This document shows positions 28,871 to 39,643 of a stretch of DNA of 64,000 nucleotides, one piece after another; position 1 is the stretch's first letter, and every line of letters begins with the position of its first letter. Both the position numbers and the translations under genes were made by a program. The DNA is from Nematostella vectensis. Its lineage: Eukaryota > Cnidaria > Anthozoa > Actiniaria > Edwardsiidae. Location: assembly GCF_932526225.1 (NCBI RefSeq), contig NC_064044.1, forward strand, positions 5,059,747 to 5,123,746, read 5' to 3'. The notes under the pieces were generated by a model, which saw only the letters and a list, made by a program, of their open reading frames with translations, was not told the DNA's origin and searched no databases.

Positions 28871-30308
28871 CAGCTCGTACCCAGGGTGGACTAAGGAGGG
28901 GCGGAAGCGAAAAAATATTGGGGGAGGGGGGGGGGGGGGCAAACAAACTAATTTCTTTTTACAGTTCCGACCCACATGTCCCTCCTTTAAAGGGTACTAC
29001 GATATTTATGTCATTGACAATGTAGTTTTGAAGATCCTTAACCCTTTTCAGACCGGGCTTTTTGAGGCTTCCTCTGACCAAGGGGGGATGGGGGAGGCTC
29101 CTTCGCCCCCCCCATCCGTAACTTTTGAACCATTGGAGCTATTATGGCCAAATTTTCAAAGAATTTTTATCCGACAAAAAGGAACAAAATGATATATCGT
29201 GTTGCCATAGCAACACAATATGCCGTTATTATGTTCTTTGCATAGAACATACAAAATCCAAATAAGTTATCATAAGTTAGTATTCAAAAAGCGACCGATA
29301 TTCTTCAAAAAAATGTTTTTGTGACGTCATGATGACGTCAATTAAGTGAGCAGAAACGAGCAATATTTCTGTTTTTTTTAGATGTATTTCTGTATGTTTT
29401 CTTTCGATAATATTGCAGTAGACATATTGTTAGTGACACTGTTTCTATGACAACAATATATGACACCTGTGACGTCATTGATTCGCATGGTACCTTTAAT
29501 ATAGCATAAGTTTGCAACTGGACTCTTAATTAAATTAATAATTTAAATATCTTTCCCCAAAATGTTTTTTTCCTACTTTTTATTTAAAATAGAAGAATAT
29601 AAAAAGGATTTTGCCAAATTTAGATGTTAGTTAAATAAAAAAACAGCGAATTCTAGTTAATTATGTGACATCAGCATCCGCCATCTTGGATCCGCCATCT
29701 TGGATTTAATGAAAGTTAGGTGGCAAAACCTGGGTGGCAAAATCTGTAGCTTTTTGGCAAAATTTAATCTTCGTTTCAAGTTTTATCTATGATTTCAGGT
29801 GGATATGAATGTTTTTTTGCTATTTCTACAAGCACTATTTCAAGAAGGTAAAAAATTGACAACAAAAAAACACCACCCCTCCCCCCTAAAATAGAGATGT
29901 AAATTCTTATTGTTTTTCAAAACTTGGTATAAAACGTTTATATGAAATGGATTTACGTTGAGCATGTCGTATTAATAGTTGATCTTAACGACTTAAAGCG
30001 TTTTTCCTAATTTTCATTAAAACCTCTGTCTCAAAGCTTGGTTACTATGGTTACCAGGGTACACATATCAAAATTATGTTTACACCAAACTGATCCCAGA
30101 TAAGTTTTAGGAAAATTCATCAAATTTCAATGCTCTAGCCCTACTAGTTCAAAAATTATTACAGATCAAAGGTGCTGGGGGCCTCAAAAGCCCCCCCCCC
30201 CCACCCCCGGTCTGAATAGGGTCAAATAGGAAATGACAAATGACCCATTTTTGGGTGGCCAAGGGGGGTGCATTTGCACCCTGTGAGCCCCCCTAGGTAT
30301 GCCCCCTG
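28871..30308. mobile_element. MITE (CCAAGGGGGG / CCCAGG type) split by a nested insertion
   Basis: The outer parts 28871-29040 and 30225-30308 match, in reverse complement, the element at 57132-57385: TCGTACCCAGG end, TGAAGATCCTTA, ATAGGAAATGAC, GGCCAAGGGGGG and TATGCCCCCTG end. The intervening about 1.18 kb is foreign. Confidence 0.6.
29041..30224. mobile_element. Non-coding transposon nested inside the MITE
   Basis: The ends are inverted: left ACCCTTTTCAGACCGGGCTT and, in reverse complement, right ACCCTATTCAGACCGGGGG, followed at both ends by a GC-rich TTTTGAGGC / GAGGCCCCC block. About 1.18 kb without an ORF. It includes TGACGTCATGATGACGTCA near 29330. It probably depends on a partner for transposition. 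Confidence 0.6.
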
Positions 30309-30616
30309 TGCACTGAGTAGACTGGGTGCTATAATTTGTTCCAATCCTAATGTACACAACTCAATGTCAATCCTGTATTTGCTGAGATACAACACTAAAA
30401 TAATCGAGAGTACAGATTGTTGGAAATGGTCACTTTCATAACTCTATGAAGGTCATGCAATGACTCAGCATAAAATCAAGTAAGGAGAATTTGCGTGTGT
30501 GTGTTTGGGAGGGGGGGTGGGGGGAGAGGGAGGTGGAGAGAAACTCCAAGCACGGCCGAAGAGGAAGGTAAAATTCTATAATAATGATAATGATTTTAAT
30601 CTAGAATCTGGTATTT
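30309..30616. other. Intergenic, no gene recognised
   Basis: AT-rich sequence with a G-rich stretch at 30510-30540, downstream of the pyrophosphatase stop codon. It likely holds that gene's 3' UTR. No clear polyadenylation signal was fixed. Confidence 0.35.
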
Positions 30617-33600
30617 CTACATACCATCATCACTGACAGCCTGTGGAGCACTCAGGGCTTCAGCCTGGAAGAGAGATGATGGTGATATTATAGAGAAAAG
30701 AGGTCCTCAGAGAAATTTATCATTTATCAGAGATGATGGAAAAACATAATATTTCAAAAATATATTTTTGTTTCATACACTTTGGCCCAAAAATGTGGAA
30801 AGAAGCACTCAGTAAAAGTTTGAGTTTTTGTTTCAAAAACTTTATTTACTTGCCTTGTTAATAATAGTGTTAGCGTCATCCTGGTTGATGGTATATGGCG
30901 AGTTAGCTACAGTGAGGTTTTTACTGAAAAAAAAGATATTATTTTAAATTTACAGGTGAGATTTATGAGATTTTGTTTTAGTATTTTATGTATGTGAATA
31001 AAATCATTAAATCAAGGGGGGAGCAAGGATGGGCTGAGTTTTTATTTGAGTTTTGAAAAATATATATCTAGAAAATAACACCAGCCCTATAAACATAAAC
31101 CTGTTAAAAACAAATATTTTGACTCTTAATGTTATTTGGATAAAAAAGAAACAAGAAGCTAAGAGAAAATTAGTCCTTCTCTTTTTTGACAAGGCATATA
31201 CACAGAGGGTATATGTCAGCCCTACCCCCCCCCCTTCAAAGAAGGAAGACCAAAAATACAATAAGGAGATGGTATACGCTACCACCTACAATATACCCAC
31301 TGTAATTCTATGACATTTGTAGAAAAGTTAAGTGGTCTGCATAGGTTAAGTGGGAATGGGGGAATAAATGAATATATATAGGGTTTGAGAAGCTGACGTA
31401 TGCCTTTTAGTACTAAAGAAAACATTTGTGGGACAGAAGCTCTAATTTATTCCATTTTAGTTCCTTACCATGCTAGTCCCTCCTTGTTCTCAGTCTTTTG
31501 CATGACCAAATCTTTCCAGAATGTGTGAGTCTCATTAACAACTCCCATAGCAAATTCCTGCAACATGATACAGTTCAGTTTTGGTATAAAACAGAGTGTA
31601 GAAGCTTTAAAAGAGATATGAGAATAGTAAACCACTTTTTTTGCAGTAAGTTGATGCATTTGTTTAAGTCACTTCACCAGTTTTGGATAGTCACTTTTTT
31701 TTATAAATTCAGCAATTCAAGGTTCTAGGCAAAATGCAGTACTGTACCTTGTTTTTAGCTTCAGCATTGAATGCAAACTTGTTTTCAGGTTTACCAGCAG
31801 GGATTTTGTAGATCCTGAACCAGTCGACTGTGGCCTAAAAAACACAGTCACAAAGTCATTTTCATATAGAGTAAATAAATAGTGGATAATCAAAGTAAAT
31901 ACTTCAAAATTAAAAGAAAATGAAACTTTGGTTGAGATTGTAGTACCTTGATCAATCCAGGCATATGTTTTTCAACATCATCAATGTCTACAAGAAAAAG
32001 GAGAAAAAATATACATTATAACATAGCTAAAATATATTCCAAAACTAGGTCAGACACTATATGGATGCTTACTCAAAATAGCATATAGCTATTGTCTGGG
32101 CTGGTATGCAGTTATATTCATATATTGAAAAAAAAATCATAATGCAATGGAACAACAGGTTTTAACTGACAATGTTTTTTATATACAATATGTGGTAAAT
32201 ATAGCAATATTGCTCTTAATCCAGGGCTTCTGGAATTACGCACTTGTACGGAAGCGTGTAATTTGGCTTTCTCCGCGTAATCCGTGTAAACCACAAATTT
32301 CCGCGTAATCATGCGTAATTTGGGTAAATTTTGAAAGACAAAACATTTAAGTGCACAGCTGATGTGTTCTTTTAGGGTTCTTACCTCTATTTCTCGTAAA
32401 AAAAGAGAGATATTCTTCGTAAGAGTGCGATATTTCGATCTGAATTTCAAAAACAAATAAAATGACTAGGCGTTCTTTGCTAAACCGCGAAGTCCTAGGA
32501 CTAACAATAAAAAATACCTTTTTTAATTGGCTGGTGGCTAGAAGGCAATGAAAACTCACCTAAGATATTTTCGCGCAAAAAAATTAACCTTTTCAAGTTA
32601 TTTCGTGCTTTCATCGGTACAAAATGTAGTTTGGGTGTAGCAGTTGATATTCCGTGTAATTTAGCGCGTAATTCAGTAAAGAATCCTGCAAAATTTCGAT
32701 TTAAAAAAAAATGTATTGCAAAATCCCACATAATTTAGAGCGTAATGATTGATTTTCCACGCAATTTTCCGCATAATTTAGCAAAGAATCCCGCGTAATT
32801 TTGAGTTTTTTCCGCGTAATTCCAGAAGCCCTGTTAATCATAATCTTACCATTGAGATTGTTGGCTACCGGATCATTAACATCAATGCAGATTACTTTCC
32901 AGTCTGTTTCTCCCTCGTCTATCATGGCAAGAATGCCAAGGACTTTGACCTGTTTTACTTCACCTCTTGTACTAACCTTCAAAGTATTAAATAACACTGC
33001 CAGTTCAATTCAAATAATTTCCTTTGTATTTTTTCCATAATAGGGTATTTTTTCAGGAAATACAGTAGTTAGGGAATTATCGATCAGAGAAAGGAGAAAT
33101 AAATTTCTCATCCTACATACCATGGTTCCAATTTCACAAGCGTCAATGGGGTCATTATCGCCCTTGCAGCCTGTGGCTGCATCAGTGTGCCCTGGATCTT
33201 CCCATGTCTACAAACAAACACAAAATAATTATCTTAACATCTACAATCAGCAGATAAAAATGCTAAGAGCACCCCTCTAATGTCAAAGCCTTCGAAAATA
33301 AATGCTAACAACTATTATTTCACAATCTCTAACCTCCCTTCCATTTTAAATACATGCCTTGACAAAAAATGCATGCAAGGCTGGTGAGGGTGGTTATCTA
33401 ACATAATGGCGAATAGGGTCTCTTAAGGAAGCAATGTTGGGTAATAAGGTCATTGTCACACTGAATTAGAATCAGTTCTTTAGATATCATGTTCTTTAAT
33501 GGAAGTTACTCTTAGCTATTAGATGCTAAAATGAGTCCAATGTTGCCAGTTTTGAATGTCATAATTAATTTAATTCAATATTTTTTTTTTTTTTTTTGTA

Positions 33601-36600
33601 AATCACAGAGTATAATATGGCGAGAATTTAAACATTAAGTGTTTAATGCTCCATAACACAACACTGATGATCTATTACCAATAAATTAAAAATATGAAGT
33701 AACACAAACCTGAGGTAAGGCACCATAATTCCAGATATATCCATGGTAGGGGAAACAGTGGTTGACAAACCTAACTTTTCCCTTCTTTACATCTTGTTTG
33801 ATTGGATTAAGAGCTTCTTTTGTACATATCTAGAAAAAACAAATTATATAAATTAATTATATGATTAATGAGGCATCATTTTTTTGGCAAATGCGTACTA
33901 AGACACTGCAGATGGAGGGATATTGGGGCATTTCAACACTTCTTGAACATTTATTCTCTTAAGGGCTATAGCCATAAAAAAAAAAAAAAAAAAAAAAAAA
34001 CAGAAAATGACCAGTGGTGGCTGTGCCACCTTTAAATATTTTCTTTGTTTCTGTATTGTACTCTTTTCCCTCCTCCACAAATATTTAAAGGCCTGCTACT
34101 GCTCCGTTTATGTAAGAAAATATGTAAGAAAATTTGAATAGCCAATATGTTCAAGGGCATTTGAGCAGGGCCATGTAGAAGCTATCGGAAGATTTCACCA
34201 CATTGGATTGGTTTGGATTGATGCAACACAGACGAAGAACGGAAATACAATAGAACAATGAGGGTAATCTAGCCAATCATGTTAGGCCTTATAAGCTGTC
34301 GTATACACTTCTCTTAGAGCATGGGACACAAAATAAGCGGAATTGAAAAGCTCAAATTAGCGGTATTGAAAAGATCTAAGGTATGTTTTCACGTGAGTCG
34401 TCACATTTAAGAAACACTGTCAAATGAAACACACACATGCACAAATGAAACAGCCATATAAACTATGTATATTCTAACCTCCATTTTAGCATTTGTCCAC
34501 CTTGGGATTTCCACAATCATGTTAAGAATGGTTTTCTATATAAAAAGGCAAAGTAAACAATTAAAATCCTTCCCATGATAACATAACACCATTTATAATA
34601 CATCTTAGGTGCCATGTGCGTTGATTAGCGAGCTACTATATAAACCCTTACGGCTTATGTGTATGGAATGAACATTAATTTTTAGTAAGCACTAAATAAG
34701 TTGCTTTTTGTTGCCAATAATTTCCAGGTAAAAGCCAAGTGCGTGTTTGCCACCCAAATAGTCATGTGATCTCTTAGCGCAAGTCCCCTATTAGAGGGCA
34801 ATTGGGTGGTTTCCATTGGCCCAATCATCGAAGCTGCTTCAATTTTAATAGCCTTTTCTTTTTAACATTCACAGTTTTAAATCACTACAACCACTTGTAA
34901 TTTTAGCTGATTGCCTTTTTACATAACATTTTTAATGTGAACAATAAAATCATATGGAAAATAGCTTAAGAGCAGATATCTAATTCACAAACTTCACAAA
35001 AAATATTGCTGGTATACATAAAAACTATCTTTAATAACTAGAACGTTCAAAAAGTGAAAACGCAAGCCTTGCCTTTCTGCTCTATGTTTGTTTTTTCTGT
35101 TTCTTTTTATCTCTGGTAAAAACATGACTAACTCACCTCTGAATTTGCAAAAAGTGGGATGTCATGGAAGGGTGAGACTGCCTGCCCATCAGAATTCTCT
35201 GGAATAAGAAAATAAATGACTGATAAATAACCTTAATTTGGCATTGTCTCAGAAAATGACATCAAACAGAGTGGAACAAGCAAACAAGGTGAAGGCCCTT
35301 AACATATTAGAATTTTTTTTTTGCAAGTAGCAAATAATATAAAATGGGATACTATTGGAAAAACGATGCGACGAAATGCGACCATTTGCCTTTGGACAGG
35401 GGGTAGGTAAGTGCATGGGGAGGTGGTGGTGGTGGTGGAGGGTAGCAGGGCGTTGGAACCCCCCTCCCCCCCCCCCCCTCCCTCGTACGCTATCACTATG
35501 GATTTTAACCAATTGACTCCTGGCTTTTTTTTAGCTGAATTTACAAAAAACAGACTGAAAACAGATACCTCCCCCTCTATTCTGAGTTTTATAGAGCCCG
35601 TAAAAGTAAAACACAGCTGCGCCTAGTCAGCGGTATCCAAGGTTTCCAACAGTGCTTTGCGGTCCCCACTATTAATCCCTTGTCGTTGTGCTGAAGCCAG
35701 CACAAGTTGATGGTTGCTTGTATTTTTCATCAAAAATACAGCTATGAGCATATTAGGAGAGTGTCTCAGGACATCACGAAGTCTTTTGGGGCATAATTGA
35801 GTGCTTTGCTTATGGATATTTGCAAGCAAAGGTGGATTCATGATGATTTTTTCTTGTTTGGCTTTGCCTGGATGAGAAAATAATTTTCTAATGAATCACC
35901 ACAGCTCTCCTAAATGCTGTCTTTTCTGAAACCAAATTGATGAAAATTGTTTACACTGCTATTCTGGGTTGTATGACCTGGAATTGATTTGTTTGGCTTC
36001 GGGGTAAAAAGACTTATAAAAAACCATCTGACTTTGGGGAGATGAGTGTTTACTGGCCCTCCCCTCGTGAATTTTCCCCTGGATCTCCCAGAATGCTTTG
36101 CAATACGTAAAGACCTCTTGGTGGTTGTACAAGCCTTCAAGGAGTGGACATTGTGTTTTGAGGCCATGGAAATGTACCTGGAGGATCAGAATAAAGGTAT
36201 CTATTTGAATCTTGAGCTGTGTTTGCTGATCTCTCTCCCTTGTGTGGTATTTTGAGCGTTTTTTTGAGAGGGGTGATTCTGCTTTTCTCTCCTTGTTCGA
36301 TTTGAGATTTGTCAAAGAACCTGTGCTATTATTTGGCTTAAGAGTAGATGCCAACACCTTGGTTGTATGCATATCTGCAAGACCATTTATCCCTTAGACT
36401 GATGCCTGAGTATCTTCATCTTGTTGTGTTTATTTTGCATTTATGAATTTTTTGGGTTGTGGGTACTTCCCAAAGCCGGTACAGGCCGGTTGAGGGGTCA
36501 ATGTGTTAAGTAGTTCAAAACTTCAAGATACGTGCTCAATGAACTAACTCAGGAAAATTGCAGGGCATGACCTTTAGTAGGTCTTTTCTGTATTTCTTTT

Positions 36601-37026
36601 ACATATCAAATTTATGTGATATTTTTAATGTTATATGTCAAATTGGTGTCATTCTCTGAGAAATGAAGAAAAAATGTCATCGGATTTTAGTGAAGTCACG
36701 AACTTGCCCATAACATGCACGGAGGTGTGTCTTTCAAATTATAAATACGCTCCTAAAAAATGATCATTTTGTAATATTTAACTTCGTGAACTCTTCTTTA
36801 CCGTTCGAAAAAGCTTAAAGTATATCTTACACTGAATATGTTTAAGATGTGTATAGCATAACAGAATAATTTATCTAGAACTCAACATAAGAAATAGGGG
36901 ATAAAGCTCATCGACACACAGATAGAGGAAAATTTTGGAATGATATTATCGAAACGTAAACTTACTGAAATAAATTCTGTAGTCCGTTGAATAAGGGCTG
37001 CCGCTTTCCCTAGTTGTGTAAGCCAT
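30617..37026 (-). CDS. PPA1: Soluble inorganic pyrophosphatase (family I)
   Basis: Eleven exons on the minus strand: 37026-36966, 35198-35137, 34535-34479, 33829-33710, 33207-33121, 32976-32850, 31987-31947, 31834-31748, 31557-31469, 30923-30854 and 30664-30617. They total 849 bases, 282 residues, all phases consistent; the human enzyme has 289. It hydrolyses pyrophosphate to phosphate with Mg2+. Visible family features are SPFHDIPL, the [30 protein letters not shown] block, the metal-site signature [31 protein letters not shown] and the [17 protein letters not shown] segment. Exon 10 uses a GC donor. Intron 6 holds a 612-bp MITE. An in-frame upstream Met (37149) could add a transit peptide, so one gene may serve both the PPA1 and PPA2 roles. 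Confidence 0.93.
30854..30855 (-). other. GC-type 5' splice site
   Basis: The donor after exon 10 reads AACAAG then GCAAGT (bases 30853-30848). The rest of the consensus is perfect, as is normal for GC-AG introns of the major spliceosome. The next exon at 30664 joins in frame. Confidence 0.75.
32222..32833. mobile_element. 612-bp hAT-like MITE in pyrophosphatase intron 6
   Basis: Perfect terminal inverted repeats CAGGGCTTCTGGAATTACGC, flanked by a 6-bp direct repeat TTAATC on both sides (32216-32221 and 32834-32839). The subterminal regions are packed with CCGCGTAAT, GCGTAATTT and CGCATAATTT motifs in both orientations, probably transposase-binding sites. No transposase ORF. hAT membership is inferred from the CAGGG start and motif style. 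Confidence 0.8.
33985..34108. mobile_element. Decayed CCGTAGCAGG-family MITE with poly-A
   Basis: It contains AGAAAATGACCAGTGGTGGC, TTTGTTTCTGTATTGTACTC and GGCCTGCTACTGCTCCG, matching the family body and right end, with a run of about 25 A at its left. It lies in the intron between pyrophosphatase exons 3 and 4. Confidence 0.5.
34681..34790 (-). mobile_element. Decayed MITE copy, GGACTTGCGCTAAGAGATCACG family
   Basis: The reverse complement starts GGGGACTTGCGCTAAGAGAT, then CATGACTATTTGGGTGGCAA and CTTATTTAGTGCTTAC, aligning with the elements at 4482 and 6933. Only the left half is recognisable. It lies in an intron of the pyrophosphatase gene. Confidence 0.6.
35250..36965. other. Pyrophosphatase intron 1, repeat remnants
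   Basis: It contains a C-rich/GGT-rich low-complexity stretch (35410-35485). Around 36080-36180 on the plus strand lies a frame reading [21 protein letters not shown], similar to the RNase H segment of gypsy-type elements (ELLAIV.AFKEWRHYLEG). This is too short and isolated to assign firmly. Nothing else recognised. Confidence 0.35.
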
Positions 37027-37149
37027 TGTTTTTGCAAGGATGGGAGAAATCAACCTCGTATTCCCGATTGAAGGGAAGAAATTAGCTAGTCGATTGCCAC
37101 CGCAAGCAGTCAGCCTACGAATAAATTCAAAAGAACTTCGGACGAGCAT
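37027..37149 (-). CDS. Possible mitochondrial transit-peptide extension of the pyrophosphatase
   Basis: The frame remains open for 41 codons upstream of the internal start, from ATG 37149: MLVRSSFEFIRRLTACGG then RLANFFPSIGNTRLISPILAKT. It is rich in Arg, Ser, Leu and Phe with a single acidic residue, as in matrix-targeting peptides. Animals usually encode cytosolic and mitochondrial enzymes separately or by alternative starts. Whether transcripts extend this far is unknown. Confidence 0.45.
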
Positions 37150-38267
37150 GTGTTCGGTAGAAAGGAACCTTCACTCTATAAGGGCACTTTTGATTGGCTG
37201 TGACCTTTCTAACGGGTATTTTGATTGGTTTGAGCATCTTTCGGACTGTAGTCTTGGTAGCAGGGAGTGCATTCGTGGAACTTCTTGTTCTGGCTTGTCC
37301 TGAATTCGAGACATATCTCGTCATTTCCTTGAAATAATGGAGTTTCAAGAAATGGGGAATACGGAGAATGACGTATTATATTTGAGGGTACCGTCATCAG
37401 AGCAGTGGTGATGGAAATAATGTCGTTGATCTTGCATCCTCGTTCCCAGGGTCCAACCCTCCCCTACCCCAGGGGCAAGGAGGAAAGTTGATCTTGTTGC
37501 TATATTTGTAAAAAAATTGGATTGGAATGGACAGAGAAAAATACAATAAGATCTAGAAACTAGTAAATTTTGTTATAAAGAGTATATCAATAAAAGTAAT
37601 CATAAGAGTAATCAATAAAACTAAAAAGGGCGAGCCCTTGACATGAATTTCTATGAAATAAGCATTCTGAATATTCATGCAAATTATAAGAAAAACTCAT
37701 AACAACAAATTCTTTTTCATCAAATACAAATCCCCCAGTTTTATTTTTATTCAACATTTTTACATGAACTAGGGCCAGATAGGAATAAAGATTGGGTAAA
37801 AATTAAATTGACTTTTTCAAATTCTGACAAGAATGCTTTTAATGCTTACATTGCAATTCTCATATGCATAGTCCTTTCTCACAAATTCTTCTTCTATGAC
37901 TTAAAACTCCATGACTTTTGAATTAAAAACTCTTCTTTTTAATTCCTGATTTAAGATCTAAAATCTCTGTCTCATTATGTAGGAAGACATAAGGTTATGA
38001 AAAGTCGACTGACAAAATGCTGGCATCAATGGGCTCTGGGACTATGCAACAAGCCCGCATGTAAAGCATGTGTAAAAACCACCGAAGTGCCTAGCTGCAT
38101 ATATTAGCCACTGCATAACTTCAGATTTAGACATGGTAATGGGGGCTAATATATGCAGTTAGGTGCTTCAGTGGTTTTGACCCATGCTAACATTATAACA
38201 GGTTTGGCATGTAGTTGCGAAGATGGTTGATGACAACGTTTTGTAAATGGACTGTATTTCCAAGCAT
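37150..38267. other. Intergenic between pyrophosphatase and KCTD gene
   Basis: No coding sequence recognised. The part near 37027-37400 is probably the pyrophosphatase promoter. The AT-rich part 37640-38260 probably includes the 3' UTR of the KCTD gene. A short inverted pair (CTAGCTGCATATATTAGCC at 38091 / GGGCTAATATATGCAGTTAG at 38142) lies around a 31-base loop. Confidence 0.4.
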
Positions 38268-38999
38268 TTACAGTGTGAGTGATTGAAACTTGCCCTTGCG
38301 GATAAAAAAGTGTTCCTCTATCTGAGACCCCGCCTCATCAGCATCTGAGCCGCCTCCAATAGAACTCAGCAGCGTAAAGCCATGGCCAAGTAACAGATCA
38401 AATGCATCGGCTTTCGACAGCTCGTTTCCGCCCGGTTTCCATGGTACCCGGTAATTCCTCACATACCCACGTGCAGGTAACAAACAAAGATTGAACTCAG
38501 CCATATTCATAAAGTCCTTGAAGACCTCCTTAACCAAGAAGTCTTTGCCACTTAGTAGTAATTGGTTCCTATATCTGTCAACTCGAAGAATAACAGTTCC
38601 TTGGTAATCTAAAAGTTGAAGGTTTTTTATTCGATCTTGACGGTAAATTTGCAACGCTTTTATCAAGTCTTCGATCTGGTAGAAGTCAGCCTCGAGAGAA
38701 AGCTGCTGAAATTCGTCGAAAGAGTCGGGTAGACAGAGCTCTGAGGTTCTTAAAAAGTTCAAGATATATCTGAACAAGGAACCGTCACGGTCAATGAAGA
38801 AATTTCCCCGGGTATCTCTCGCTAGATTTTGTCTTCCACTAAACATGGCACCAAGCATGGAATCTCGACACCGTGTTAGAGTCTTGTAAGACGTCGTGTA
38901 TACATAGCCACCAACATTAAGATTTACAATAGCTGGGAATTCTTCTCCCATTGCGCAGAGAAATCGTTTTTGCAAAGCACGGACGAGCACAGCAAACAC
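38268..38999 (-). CDS. KCTD-family BTB/POZ protein, single exon
   Basis: 243 residues. A T1-type BTB domain spans about 23-120: VNLNVGGYVYTTSYKTLTR, DSMLGAMFSGR, FFIDRDGSLFRYILNFLRTSEL and EADFYQIEDL. These are the signature strings of KCTD proteins, adaptors that bring substrates to cullin-3 ubiquitin ligases or modulate receptors. The combination NFLRTSEL plus EADFYQIE is closest in memory to KCTD6/KCTD21. The C-terminal half (LPARGYVRNYRVPWKPGG, LLLGHGFTLLSSIGGGSD) is not placed further. Met17 (38951) just before GEEFPAIVNLNVGG could be the true start, since the BTB begins right after it. Divergent from ITFG2 with 644 bp between starts. Confidence 0.85.
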   Translation of the reverse strand: MFAVLVRALQKRFLCAMGEEFPAIVNLNVGGYVYTTSYKTLTRCRDSMLGAMFSGRQNLARDTRGNFFIDRDGSLFRYILNFLRTSELCLPDSFDEFQQLSLEADFYQIEDLIKALQIYRQDRIKNLQLLDYQGTVILRVDRYRNQLLLSGKDFLVKEVFKDFMNMAEFNLCLLPARGYVRNYRVPWKPGGNELSKADAFDLLLGHGFTLLSSIGGGSDADEAGSQIEEHFFIRKGKFQSLTL

Positions 39000-39643
39000 A
39001 GCAACACTTCTCTGTTATCAGGTTATGCAAATTTCATTCAACACGCGCGCGTTGAGTTGCGTGACTGAAACCCCCTGTGGGAGCACAGGCAGCCCAAGGA
39101 TACTGTCAGCGGTTTTTTAAGGAATGTATGGGTGACTGAGCTAGAGAATTCAGGGCCATATCCAAAATTATTTGCATTTGCATTGTATTTATTGCGTCTT
39201 TCTATAGAAATCAATGTGTGAAGTCATTTTATTGGCCCTGTATTCTGTATTCGCTCTTCCTTTATTTCAATTTTCCCGATAGAATGTCTAAAGTTTCATT
39301 TTTCACGATAGAAGTATTTTTTTTCGCTAACATTAACCATCCTTTATAAACCACTGACAGTAACCTTGGGCTGCCTGTGGGGGGAGAGGGGAGATAATGA
39401 CAAGGTGTGTAAACTCATGTTTGCTTATTCAAGCTTACTAAATTGTTATCTGAGATGAAAATATTAATGTAATGTGTAGCTGCTTTGTCATATTACAAAA
39501 AAGGAGAAAGAAAACACTTATTGTTTGTATTTCTCTGATTGGAGGAGAGGGAGGGGGGGTCTTTATCCACAAGCCATTGCGGGCTACGGGCAAAACAAAA
39601 TGGTGGACGGAAGTTCTTGTTGATTTTAAACTTAATTTTGAAA
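39000..39643. promoter_or_regulatory. Divergent promoter region KCTD / ITFG2
   Basis: 644 bp between two opposed start codons. It holds a CG-rich patch near 39040-39070 (ACACGCGCGCGTTGAG) close to the KCTD start and a CACAAGCCATTGCGGGC patch near ITFG2. No TATA box is evident. Two AT-rich tracts lie between. Confidence 0.4.

Noticed and set aside
36046..36255. Gypsy RNase H fragment ([16 protein letters not shown])
   Set aside because: Suggestive, but a single motif of about 20 residues with no neighbouring domains; recorded only as intron content.
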